Under the pieces are notes generated by a model that was not told the DNA's origin, searched no databases, and saw nothing but the letters and a program-made list of their open reading frames with translations. From UBA5009 sp038043185 (GTDB taxonomy: Bacteria; Bdellovibrionota; Bdellovibrionia; Bdellovibrionales; Bdellovibrionaceae), in the NCBI GenBank assembly GCA_038043185.1, contig JBBTCO010000066.1:1-24106 (forward strand): DNA of 24,106 nt. Direction: 5' to 3'. Positions 16,740-24,106 of this stretch are shown here, in pieces. The stretch's first letter is position 1, and the number at the start of each line of letters is the position of its first letter. The translations under genes were made by a program, and so were the position numbers.

Positions 16740-17807
16740 TCAAGACATCACTCGAGTCATGAAATGTTGAAAAAGCTCGCGCGCCTCATGGGGCCCCGGA
16801 CAAGCTTCAGGATGATATTGAATTCCTAAATATTTTTTTTCTGCACAGAAAAAACCAGCCACTGTTCCATCATTCAAATTGCGATGAGTGATTCTTGTCT
16901 CTTTTGGCAAAGTTTCAGAATTCACCGCATATCCATGGTTCTGACTGCTCACATAAGTTTTCCCAATCAATTCATCACGAATGGGATGATTGCTACCGCG
17001 ATGGCCAAATTTGAGTTTATAAGTTTTAGCACCTAAAGCTAAAGCCAAAATCTGATGACCCATGCAAATCCCAAAAATAGGCTTCTTTCCGATCAAACTT
17101 TGAACTGTTTGAATAGCGACTTGCACATCAGCAGGATCGCCAGGCCCATTTGTGAGCATGACCGCATCTGGCTCGCAGGATAAGATTTCTGCTGGTGTCG
17201 CTCTGGAAGGAAAGATATGAAGTTCACGTGAATGAAAAAGCAGCTCACGCAAAATATTTTCTTTAGCGCCCAAATCAAGAACAGCGATGCGTGGCCCAAC
17301 AAAGCTTTCACCACGACGAACTTCTTTTTCTTTTCGCGAAGCCAACCACACCCAATCTTTATCTATTTTCTTTTTTTGTGCGATCAGAGATTGCGCTTGC
17401 AGCAAGGCTTGTTCTTTATTTTCACATTGGACTAAAGCACCCCATGGAGTTCCACCCTGACGAAGTCGAAGGACTAAATTTCGTGTGTCAATTTCGCTAA
17501 CAGCAGGCACTTTATTTTCCAAAAGTCGATCCAACCAACCTCGATCACGAACAGAATCTTGCATCTGTAAACAAATAAATCCTTCAATCCAAATTTTTTG
17601 AGATTCCCAAACTCGGGAATCCGTCGAATAATTTCCTTGCATTGGCGCTGTCATGACCACGATTTGAGAAAAATAAGAGGGATCCGTGGCAATCTCTTCA
17701 TATCCCGAATGAGAAGTATTAAACACCACTTCGCCAGCACGATTTTCACCGCCATGCCAAAGTCCTTCGTAGCTTTCGCCAGTTTCGAGCACAAGAAATG
17801 CTTTCAC
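16740..17807 (-). CDS. carA: Carbamoyl-phosphate synthase small subunit (glutamine amidotransferase)
   Basis: Hydrolyses glutamine and channels ammonia to CarB. The 355 residues have the CarA N-terminal domain (about 1-165, with GEVVFNTSHSGYEEIATDPSY) and a class I glutamine amidotransferase domain with the catalytic triad Cys248 (GICMGHQ), His332 and Glu334 (YHPE). Length is slightly short of the usual 370-380. The start is GTG overlapping the pyrB stop (GTGA), with GAGG upstream. It forms a translationally coupled block with pyrB. Confidence 0.97.
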   Translation of the reverse strand: MKAFLVLETGESYEGLWHGGENRAGEVVFNTSHSGYEEIATDPSYFSQIVVMTAPMQGNYSTDSRVWESQKIWIEGFICLQMQDSVRDRGWLDRLLENKVPAVSEIDTRNLVLRLRQGGTPWGALVQCENKEQALLQAQSLIAQKKKIDKDWVWLASRKEKEVRRGESFVGPRIAVLDLGAKENILRELLFHSRELHIFPSRATPAEILSCEPDAVMLTNGPGDPADVQVAIQTVQSLIGKKPIFGICMGHQILALALGAKTYKLKFGHRGSNHPIRDELIGKTYVSSQNHGYAVNSETLPKETRITHRNLNDGTVAGFFCAEKKYLGIQYHPEACPGPHEARELFQHFMTRVMS

Positions 17808-18721
17808 AAGAGGTCCTCGGGGTTCTTTAAAAATAGACTAATCAAAGCTTGCCGCAAGAACACACCTTGAGTCACTTGTTGAAATACTCGACAGCGAGGA
17901 TCATAAAAAACCTGTGAATCAATTTCCACTCCATGATTCACCGGCCCAGGATGTAAAATTAAGGCTTCTGGGCTTAGAAACTGCAAGGTTTTAGAATTGA
18001 GTCCCCATTGAGCATGATATTTGATTGGATCCTGATGATGCTCATGACGCTCAGTTTGAACACGCAAAGCAATAACCACTGTAGCCCATTCCAGACCCGC
18101 TTGAAGATTTTCAAATGCATTTATATCTAAACCCTGCGCCGATTGTTTTTCGAATAAGAATTCTTTAGGACCACAGAAGCTAATTTCATAACCAAGAATT
18201 TTTGCCAACTCAAGATGAGAAGAGACCACTCGACTGTGTTGCACATCCCCGACAAACAGCACTCTCTCTTTTGCAAGATGACCACGAAATTTTCTGATCG
18301 TCAGCGCGTCCAATAACGCTTGAGTGGGGTGCCCCACTTTCCCCCATCCTGCGTTGATCCATGGAACTCCGACCTTCGAAGCAAGACGATCCATTTGAAT
18401 TTCGTCTTTCGCTCGCACAATCATGATTGAAGGTTTCATTGCCGCTACATTCAGAACTGTGTCCTCGAAACTTTCACCTTTTTCAAGACTGGTTCCCGAT
18501 TTCCCGCTAAGTACAACAGAAGCTAGACCAAGACGACCACAGGCCATCTCGAAGCTTAAGCGCGTTCTGGTACTTGGTTCAAAAAAAACTAAAGCAGCAG
18601 GCGGCAATTTTAACAATTCAAGGGAGTTGCGGTGTTCAATCTCTTGAGCCACATCAAAAAGTCTAAGTATTGATTTTTCGGAAAGCTTTTTGAGGTCAAG
18701 AAAGACAGGAGAATTGGACAT
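17804..18721 (-). CDS. pyrB: Aspartate carbamoyltransferase, catalytic subunit
   Basis: Transfers the carbamoyl group to aspartate in the first committed step of pyrimidine synthesis. With this start it has 305 residues. It carries the carbamoyl-phosphate site FFEPSTRTRLSFE (STRTR at about 50-54), the HPTQALLDALTI segment and the LHPGPVNHGVEI segment near the C-terminus. No regulatory pyrI gene is present. TTG codons at 18730 and 18727 could add two or three residues; ATG at 18721 is preferred because the predicted promoter places the transcript start at or just before it. No good ribosome site is seen before any of the candidates. Confidence 0.94.
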   Translation of the reverse strand: MSNSPVFLDLKKLSEKSILRLFDVAQEIEHRNSLELLKLPPAALVFFEPSTRTRLSFEMACGRLGLASVVLSGKSGTSLEKGESFEDTVLNVAAMKPSIMIVRAKDEIQMDRLASKVGVPWINAGWGKVGHPTQALLDALTIRKFRGHLAKERVLFVGDVQHSRVVSSHLELAKILGYEISFCGPKEFLFEKQSAQGLDINAFENLQAGLEWATVVIALRVQTERHEHHQDPIKYHAQWGLNSKTLQFLSPEALILHPGPVNHGVEIDSQVFYDPRCRVFQQVTQGVFLRQALISLFLKNPEDLL

Positions 18722-18728
18722 TTCCAAC

Positions 18729-18758
18729 AAGCTAACCAGCGCGGATATCCTCTGTCAA
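18729..18758 (-). promoter_or_regulatory. Possible promoter for the pyrB-car genes
   Basis: On the complement, a perfect TTGACA (18753-18758) is followed after 18 bases by TAGCTT (18729-18734), the same -10 sequence seen at metK. It lies in the 43-bp gap between the third signal peptidase gene and pyrB. Transcription would start within a base or two of the pyrB ATG, giving an mRNA with almost no leader. The -10 match is only 3 of 6, so confidence is limited. Confidence 0.5.
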
Positions 18759-18764
18759 CGGAGC

Positions 18765-19445
18765 CTAATAAATTCGCGAAAAAATTCGCGACCATCGCAC
18801 CTGCGGCAGCCGATTTTGTGCCCATTTTTTTTGCCAATCCAATGACAACCAAACCATTTGAACTTTCGCGATTACATTTTCCGTTGGTACGGTGCCCCAG
18901 TTGCGGGAATCATCGCTCGCATCCCGATTATCGCCAAGTAGAAAAACCTGTCCTTCGGGAATCATAAGTGGGCCAAACCGCTTCGCTTTTGAAGATTTTA
19001 TTTGAATTACTTTGCGCGATCCATGGGGTCCAATTTCATTTCTGATCGTAAAACTCTCGGGATTTGGATTTTCACTTTGATCAACAATCTCTTCATAAAG
19101 CACCTTTTTACCATTGATCCACAGTTCGTCATTTTCAATCTTGATTTCGTCCCCCGCCATACCAATAACTCTTTTTACATACTTGGTGTCGGGTTGGTCA
19201 GGATAGGTAAAAACAACCACTTCATTTCGCTGAGGTTGAGTCCACCGCACATACCAACCGGATCCTAAAGCAAGAATCCCATAGGTGATTTTTGAGGCAA
19301 AAATGAAATCACCGGGTTGTAATGTCGGCTGCATTGACCCCGTTGGAACCTTGTAAGCGGTTATCAAAACAAATCGGGTCACAACCGCGAAAATTACGGC
19401 GAGACTGAGAGTCCAGAAATAGCTCTTCAATGAGGCTTTTTTCAT
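18765..19445 (-). CDS. lepB: Signal peptidase I, third tandem copy
   Basis: Type I signal peptidase (226 residues) that cleaves leader peptides on the outer face of the inner membrane. One N-terminal membrane segment (about 10-30) is followed by the catalytic PTGSMQPTL with Ser37, the YVKRVIGMAGD motif with Lys91 as general base, and GDNRDASDDSR. It is the shortest of the three and lacks the two C-terminal Cys shared by the other copies. The ATG has only weak ribosome-binding sequence. Both catalytic residues are intact, so it should be active. It lies 24 bp after the second copy. Confidence 0.94.
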   Translation of the reverse strand: MKKASLKSYFWTLSLAVIFAVVTRFVLITAYKVPTGSMQPTLQPGDFIFASKITYGILALGSGWYVRWTQPQRNEVVVFTYPDQPDTKYVKRVIGMAGDEIKIENDELWINGKKVLYEEIVDQSENPNPESFTIRNEIGPHGSRKVIQIKSSKAKRFGPLMIPEGQVFLLGDNRDASDDSRNWGTVPTENVIAKVQMVWLSLDWQKKWAQNRLPQVRWSRIFSRIY

Positions 19446-19469
19446 CCAATGAATATTCCAACAGGATGT

Positions 19470-20207
19470 CTAATTGATGTCTATTGTTTTATCTACGCTT
19501 TTAAAGATTCGTCGCCACCGAATAGTCAAAGGGTCACAGACCATTTGCGCTGACAACAATGTGTTTTCGCAACTCAACCAAATGGACCATGCTCTTCCCA
19601 CAAGATATTTGTCAGGAAGAAAACCCCAAACCCGACTATCCAATGACTGATCGCGATTATCGCCCATCATGTAATAGTTTTTTTCAGGAACTTCGACCTC
19701 TATACGTGACGAGGAACTTTGCGAATCCTCGTCACCAGAATATCTAACCACATAGGACTTAGTTAAATTTTTCTCTAAAAAAAGACCAAAATCATCCTCA
19801 GAAAGGGGGGGCTTTCCTTGCCATTTTTCAGTTGGTAGCACTTGACCATTGACGCTCAATTGATGATTTTCAAAAATCAACTTATCGCCAGGCAATCCGA
19901 TGACTCGCTTGATATAAAACACTTGGGGGTTTTTGGGGTAGCGAAACACCACGACATCCCCACGCTGAGGCCCCCCCCAGCGCATCCACCAAGTATCAGA
20001 AAATGGTGATTTTATCCCAAAACTTCCCTTAAAAACCATAAGATGATCATGAATTAACAAAGTCGGGATCATGCTTCCAGAAGGAATGACGAAAGGCTCA
20101 AGAATAAATAATCGAAAGATAAACACTAACAGCACGGGACCAAAAAAAGTTAGCAGGGCTTGGCGCCAAGTGCCTTTCAAATTTTTTTTCGTTGGGATGA
20201 GTGACAT
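19470..20207 (-). CDS. lepB: Signal peptidase I, second tandem copy
   Basis: A 245-residue type I signal peptidase. An N-terminal membrane segment (about 17-37) is followed by IPSGSMIPTL with Ser45, FYIKRVIGLPGD with Lys100, and GDNRDQSLDSR. An insertion of about 50 residues between the last two motifs includes a Ser-rich stretch. Two Cys near the C-terminus (in WLSCENT and MVCDPL) match those in the first copy. The ATG at 20207 lies five bases after the stop of the first copy; a TTG at 20243 would overlap that gene by 31 bases and is less likely, although GAGG precedes it. Confidence 0.93.
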   Translation of the reverse strand: MSLIPTKKNLKGTWRQALLTFFGPVLLVFIFRLFILEPFVIPSGSMIPTLLIHDHLMVFKGSFGIKSPFSDTWWMRWGGPQRGDVVVFRYPKNPQVFYIKRVIGLPGDKLIFENHQLSVNGQVLPTEKWQGKPPLSEDDFGLFLEKNLTKSYVVRYSGDEDSQSSSSRIEVEVPEKNYYMMGDNRDQSLDSRVWGFLPDKYLVGRAWSIWLSCENTLLSAQMVCDPLTIRWRRIFKSVDKTIDIN

Positions 20208-20212
20208 TGAGC

Positions 20213-20977
20213 TCAATTCACAGGATGAAAAAATCGACTCCAACGGACCTCAAGCGGGTTACACAAAAAAGGTAAATAAGGGATAGTTTCTTCACAACTT
20301 AACCATACAAACATAGCACGGCCTAAAATATTCTTCTTAGGCAAGAATCCCCATACTCGGCCATCTGAAGAATTATTGCGGTTATCACCCATAGTAAAAA
20401 GATGATCCTCGGGAACAATGACTGGGCCGTACTCTTCAAAGATGTCGCCTTTTCGTAAAAGGATGCTGTGTTCTTTATTTGGTAAAACTTCAGTGAAATG
20501 AGTGTAGTTTGATTTTTCATCGCCAAAATTTCCATCTCTTTGGAAATCGGCATCTCTGAGCCAACGGAAATCAGCATCCGAGGCAGGAACATTTTTGGCC
20601 ATGGGTTTATCATTGATATATAAAGTTCCATTTTGATAATAAATTTTGTCGCCAGGCAATCCAACAATTCTTTTTATAAAAAAAGTATTCATATCTTTGG
20701 GATATTTAAAAACAACGACTTCTCCGGCTTTGGGCTCGTTGAATTTAAACATCCAATTTTCACTAAAGGGAACACGAATTCCATAAGTGAGTTTATTAAC
20801 GAAGATATGATCATGAATTAAAAGTGATGGCAGCATACTGCCCGATGGAATCACGTAAGCTTCGAGGAAAGCCCAACGAATAAATAAGGCAATCAATACG
20901 GCTAAAGCTAAAGATCCCCATCCATCAGTCCAAAAAATTCGCGAACGCCAGTCCGCTTTTTTTAAATCTTTTAACAT
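20213..20977 (-). CDS. lepB: Signal peptidase I, first tandem copy
   Basis: A 254-residue type I signal peptidase. A membrane segment (about 20-38) precedes IPSGSMLPSL with Ser47, FFIKRIVGLPGD with Lys101, and GDNRNNSSDGR. A large insertion lies between the Lys motif and GDNR. The C-terminus has two Cys (WLSCEET and FLCNPL) that could form a periplasmic disulfide. The ATG at 20977 is chosen because GGAG lies five bases upstream; a GTG seven codons earlier has no ribosome site. It follows lepA by 35 bp, as in the lepA-lepB pair of E. coli and many other bacteria. Confidence 0.94.
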   Translation of the reverse strand: MLKDLKKADWRSRIFWTDGWGSLALAVLIALFIRWAFLEAYVIPSGSMLPSLLIHDHIFVNKLTYGIRVPFSENWMFKFNEPKAGEVVVFKYPKDMNTFFIKRIVGLPGDKIYYQNGTLYINDKPMAKNVPASDADFRWLRDADFQRDGNFGDEKSNYTHFTEVLPNKEHSILLRKGDIFEEYGPVIVPEDHLFTMGDNRNNSSDGRVWGFLPKKNILGRAMFVWLSCEETIPYLPFLCNPLEVRWSRFFHPVN

Positions 20978-21012
20978 GAACTCTCCGATCTGATTCACAC
21001 AATTGACTGAAA

Positions 21013-22812
21013 TTAATCCTGAACTTTTAAGATGGCCAAGAAAGCCTCTTGCGGTACATCCACAGTTCCGATTTGCTTCATTCGTTTTTTACCTTCTTTT
21101 TGTCGCTCTAATAATTTTCTCTTCCTAGAAATATCACCACCATAGCACTTCGCCGTCACGTCTTTTCGAAGAGCCCCTAAAGTTTCCCGGGCAACGATCT
21201 TTGAGCCAATGGTTGCTTGTATTGCAATTTGGTACTGTTGGCGTGGGATAAGTTCTTTCATTTTCTCCGTCAGACTGCGACCACGCGCTTGAGATTTGGA
21301 TCGATGTACGATTAATGACAAGGCATCGACGGGTTCGCTATTGATCATAATATCCATCTTCACTAAATCTGACTCTTCAAAATCCATAAATTCATACTCG
21401 AGGGAAGCATAACCCTTACTGATCGATTTCAAACGGTCATAAAAATCCATCACCATTTCATTGAGTGGCAGCTTGTATTCGATGATCACTTTTTTTTCGT
21501 TCACGTAATCCATTTTAATTTGATGGCCGCGCTTGTCTTCACAGAGCTTCAAAATAGAGCCAATGTAATCCGTCGGAGTATGGATGGTCACTTTAACATA
21601 AGGTTCTTCCATTTTAAGAATTTTAGTCTCTTCTGGCATTTGCGCTGGGTTCTCGAGCGTTTTCACTGTCCCATCAGTCATATGAATTTTATAAACAACC
21701 GTCGGAGCCGTGGTAATCAGGTTGAGATTGAACTCTCGTTCCAATCTTTCTTGCACAATTTCCATATGAAGCAGGCCTAAGAATCCACAGCGATAACCAA
21801 ATCCAAGAGCTGCTGATTTTTCAACTTCAAAAGTTAAACTTGAATCATTGAGAGCCAACTTGTCTAAAGCCACTTTAAGATTTTCATAATCCGTAGCCTC
21901 GATTGGGAAAATGCCAGCGAAAACCATCGGTTTGATTCTTTGGAATCCCGGCAGCACTTCACTGGCTGGAGTTTTTGTCGCGGTGACAGTATCCCCAACG
22001 ACAACATCGCGAATATCTTTAATTCCGCAAACGATGAAACCCACTTCACCTGCTTCTAGATTTTCCACGACTGTTGGAAATGGTGCGAACTTACCCATTC
22101 GTAAAACTTCATAACTTTTATCCGTGGCCATGAATTTAATTTTTTCGCCTTTTTTCAAAGTACCATCAACGACACGAACCAGTACGACCACACCTTGATA
22201 GGCATCAAACCAAGAATCAAAAATCAAAGCCCTCAAAGGCAAGCTTCGATCCGCTTTTGGCGGAGGAACTTTTACTACAATACTTTCTAAAATTTCAGTG
22301 ATACCGATTTTTTCTTTTGCAGAAGCGTGAATGATTTCCGTGCAATCAAGCCCAATGGTATCTTCAATTTGTTTCCGTACGCCTTCAGGATCAGCCGAAG
22401 GCAAATCAATTTTATTCAATACGGGAATGATTGTTAAATTATTTCCTAAAGCCAAATAGACATTTGCCAAAGTCTGGGCTTCAACCCCTTGAGCGGCATC
22501 AACAACCAAAACAGCACCCTCACAGGCCGCCAAACTTCGTGAAACTTCATAGCTGAAATCCACATGTCCCGGAGTATCAATTAAATTCATTTGGTATTCA
22601 TGACCATCTTTGGATTTGAAGCTCAGGCAAACAGTTTGCGCTTTGATCGTGATTCCGCGCTCGCGCTCGAGTTCCATATTATCCAGAAATTGCGCTTTTT
22701 CTTCTCGTGCACTTAAGGCGCCAGTAGCCCCCAAAAGTCCATCAGCAAGAGTGGATTTCCCATGATCAATATGAGCAATGATAGAAAAGTTTCGAATGTA
22801 TTTCGGGTCCAT
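21013..22812 (-). CDS. lepA: Elongation factor 4 (LepA)
   Basis: A ribosome-associated GTPase that can back-translocate stalled ribosomes. The 599 residues are the normal length. The GTPase motifs are present: G1 HIDHGKST (residues about 13-20), G3 DTPGHVD and G4 NKID. The LepA C-terminal domain is rich in Lys/Arg near SRKRKLLERQKEGKKRMK, typical of the family. The ATG shares one base with the metK stop (TAATG); no ribosome site is clear, so translational coupling to metK is likely. It is followed by three signal peptidase genes. Confidence 0.98.
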   Translation of the reverse strand: MDPKYIRNFSIIAHIDHGKSTLADGLLGATGALSAREEKAQFLDNMELERERGITIKAQTVCLSFKSKDGHEYQMNLIDTPGHVDFSYEVSRSLAACEGAVLVVDAAQGVEAQTLANVYLALGNNLTIIPVLNKIDLPSADPEGVRKQIEDTIGLDCTEIIHASAKEKIGITEILESIVVKVPPPKADRSLPLRALIFDSWFDAYQGVVVLVRVVDGTLKKGEKIKFMATDKSYEVLRMGKFAPFPTVVENLEAGEVGFIVCGIKDIRDVVVGDTVTATKTPASEVLPGFQRIKPMVFAGIFPIEATDYENLKVALDKLALNDSSLTFEVEKSAALGFGYRCGFLGLLHMEIVQERLEREFNLNLITTAPTVVYKIHMTDGTVKTLENPAQMPEETKILKMEEPYVKVTIHTPTDYIGSILKLCEDKRGHQIKMDYVNEKKVIIEYKLPLNEMVMDFYDRLKSISKGYASLEYEFMDFEESDLVKMDIMINSEPVDALSLIVHRSKSQARGRSLTEKMKELIPRQQYQIAIQATIGSKIVARETLGALRKDVTAKCYGGDISRKRKLLERQKEGKKRMKQIGTVDVPQEAFLAILKVQD

Positions 22813-23987
22813 TAGTTCAGAGTCTTGACGAGGTCTTTCAATTGGTCAACTTTGTTCAACTTTTCCCAAGTGAAAGCACCCTTCGTTGCCTCTTCCGTAC
22901 GACCAAAATGTCCATAAGCCGCCGTCGGACTGTAAATCGGACGAAGCAGATCAAAATCCTTGATAATGTGAGCCGGCCTAAGGTTCCAAATTTGGCGGAT
23001 AGCTTTCTCTAATTTTTCGCAGCCAATTTTAGAAGTGCCGAAATCATTTACCGTAACACTGACGGGCTCTGCCACTCCGATCGCATAAGCAACCTGCAAT
23101 AAGCAACGTTCGGCCAAACCAGCCGCCACAATATTTTTGGCCACGTGGCGCGCTGCGTAGGCGGCTGATCGGTCGACTTTTGAAGGATCTTTTCCAGAAA
23201 ATGCTCCGCCCCCATGGGCACCATGGCCTCCGTAAGTATCAACAATAATTTTTCGACCCGTAAGACCCGCATCCCCCATAGGTCCACCCATGACAAAGCG
23301 ACCAGTTGGGTTAATATGAAATTTTGTATTTTTGTCAATCCATTGAGTGGGGATTGATTTTTTAATCAATTCTTCCATGATAAATTCTTTGATCTGCGGA
23401 AGAGTTACTTCTTCAGCATGCTGAGTAGATATAACAATCGTATCAATTCGCTTAGCGATACCGTTTTCATATTGAACAGTGACTTGAGATTTTGCATCCG
23501 GCCTGAGCCAGTTCACTTTATTAGCTTTTCGAAGTGTTGCCAAATCCCGAACCAATTTGTGAGACATTGCAATTGAAAGTGGCATCATATCTGGAGTTTC
23601 ATTGACTGCATAACCAAACATCAGGCCTTGATCCCCGGCTCCTTGTTCGTCACTGAGGGTTTCTTTTACACCCATACTGATGTCAGGACTTTGTTGGCCA
23701 ACGGCAATACTGACCGCACAAGTTTTATAATCGAAACCTTTGTCTGAGTGGTCGTAGCCAATATTTTTGACTGTCTCGCGCGCAATTTGCGCCAAGTTCA
23801 CTTGAGCTTTCGTAGTGATTTCCCCAGCGACAACAACCAATCCCGTCGTCAAAAGTGTTTCGCAGGCCACTCGTCCTTTAGGATCTTGAGCTAAAATAGC
23901 ATCTAGAACAGCATCACTGATTTGATCAGCCATTTTATCTGGGTGTCCTTCCGAAACAGACTCACTTGTGAAGAGATAGTTTTTCAC
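22812..23987 (-). CDS. metK: S-adenosylmethionine synthetase
   Basis: Makes S-adenosylmethionine from methionine and ATP. The 391 residues include the substrate motifs SVSEGHPDKMADQISDAVLDA near the N-terminus, the GAGDQGLMFGY hexapeptide region, and GGGAFSGKDPSKVDRSAAY. All three domains are present. GTG at 23987 is preferred as start because AAAGG lies about seven bases upstream and it gives an N-terminus (V/M-KNYLFTSES) matching E. coli MetK; an ATG at 24002 would add five residues but has no ribosome site. First visible gene of the long minus-strand run, with a promoter and palindrome upstream. Confidence 0.96.
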   Translation of the reverse strand: MKNYLFTSESVSEGHPDKMADQISDAVLDAILAQDPKGRVACETLLTTGLVVVAGEITTKAQVNLAQIARETVKNIGYDHSDKGFDYKTCAVSIAVGQQSPDISMGVKETLSDEQGAGDQGLMFGYAVNETPDMMPLSIAMSHKLVRDLATLRKANKVNWLRPDAKSQVTVQYENGIAKRIDTIVISTQHAEEVTLPQIKEFIMEELIKKSIPTQWIDKNTKFHINPTGRFVMGGPMGDAGLTGRKIIVDTYGGHGAHGGGAFSGKDPSKVDRSAAYAARHVAKNIVAAGLAERCLLQVAYAIGVAEPVSVTVNDFGTSKIGCEKLEKAIRQIWNLRPAHIIKDFDLLRPIYSPTAAYGHFGRTEEATKGAFTWEKLNKVDQLKDLVKTLN

Positions 23988-24023
23988 GGGATTACCTTTC
24001 ATTTTTGGATTTTCTTAAGTCTG

Positions 24024-24049
24024 AAGAAGCTAACAAAACTTAGCTTCTT
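24024..24049 (-). repeat. Perfect 10-bp inverted repeat over the metK promoter (possible operator)
   Basis: Arms AAGAAGCTAA (24024-24033) and TTAGCTTCTT (24040-24049) are perfect inverted complements around the loop CAAAAC. The first arm covers the -10 box and the second fills the spacer up to the -35 box. Because most of it lies upstream of the predicted transcript start, it fits a protein-binding operator better than an RNA hairpin. The absence of a T tract after either arm argues against a terminator. Confidence 0.6.
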
Positions 24050-24055
24050 GGTCAA
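24027..24055 (-). promoter_or_regulatory. Promoter for metK-lepA-lepB genes
   Basis: On the complement, TTGACC (24050-24055), a 17-base spacer and TAGCTT (24027-24032). The -35 matches 5 of 6 and the -10 about 3 of 6. Transcription would start near 24020, about 33 bases before the GTG start of metK. No riboswitch fold is seen in this short leader. Confidence 0.6.
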
Positions 24056-24106
24056 CTGACGCAAGTCCCTATTTGGGTTTTGCGGGCTGTATTTTCCTTT
24101 CAGCAG

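Noticed and set aside
24003..24106. SAM riboswitch upstream of metK
   Set aside because: The leader after the predicted transcript start is only about 33 bases and shows none of the conserved SAM-I, SAM-II or SAH elements.

Overview
The window looks like chromosomal DNA from a delta-proteobacterium-like predator of the Bdellovibrionota, probably a relative of Bdellovibrio. The evidence is the AT-rich coding sequence, the partial 16S rRNA, and the combination of Myxococcus-style type IV pilus genes (an ABC transporter pair next to pilD and pilMNOPQ) with several signal peptidases. The genus-level call is inference; the 16S sequence here is enough to settle it by alignment. Almost every gene lies on the minus strand, so transcription runs from high to low coordinates.

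Region by region, read in the direction of transcription. From the right edge: a promoter that overlaps a perfect 10-bp inverted repeat, then metK (SAM synthetase), lepA (elongation factor 4) and three consecutive type I signal peptidase genes. Next comes a pyrimidine block of pyrB, carA, an unrecognised 215-codon gene and carB, probably with its own promoter just before pyrB. A PhnD-like periplasmic binding protein gene follows. Then come an ABC ATPase, an ABC-2 permease and the prepilin peptidase gene (pilH-, pilI- and pilD-like). After a good sigma70-type promoter comes pilMNOPQ, followed by a cysteine-containing putative lipoprotein gene and rarA (clamp-loader-like AAA+ ATPase). A small cupin gene on the plus strand converges on rarA. 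An unrecognised 174-residue protein gene lies divergent to the cupin. Then come tRNA-Ala(TGC), a promoter with an A-tract-rich upstream region and a boxA-like leader, and the first two thirds of a 16S rRNA gene that runs off the left edge.

How the genes fit together. PilM (cytoplasm), PilN/PilO (inner membrane), PilP (periplasm) and PilQ (outer membrane secretin) form the alignment complex of a type IV pilus, and PilD processes and methylates its prepilins. The signal peptidases remove leader peptides from exported proteins; LepA acts on translating ribosomes. PyrB, CarA and CarB make carbamoyl phosphate and carbamoyl aspartate for pyrimidine synthesis. Very tight spacing (1- to 8-base overlaps of the ATGA, GTGA and TAATG kind) suggests long polycistronic transcripts and translational coupling.

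Most notable points: three intact signal peptidases in tandem; PilQ carrying a lipobox while PilP does not; a PhnD-type binding protein beside an exporter-type ABC pair; an unknown gene inserted between carA and carB; an operator-like palindrome on the metK promoter; and a tRNA-Ala placed upstream of, rather than inside, the rRNA operon. I did not find a CRISPR array, phage, transposon or an obviously novel defence system.
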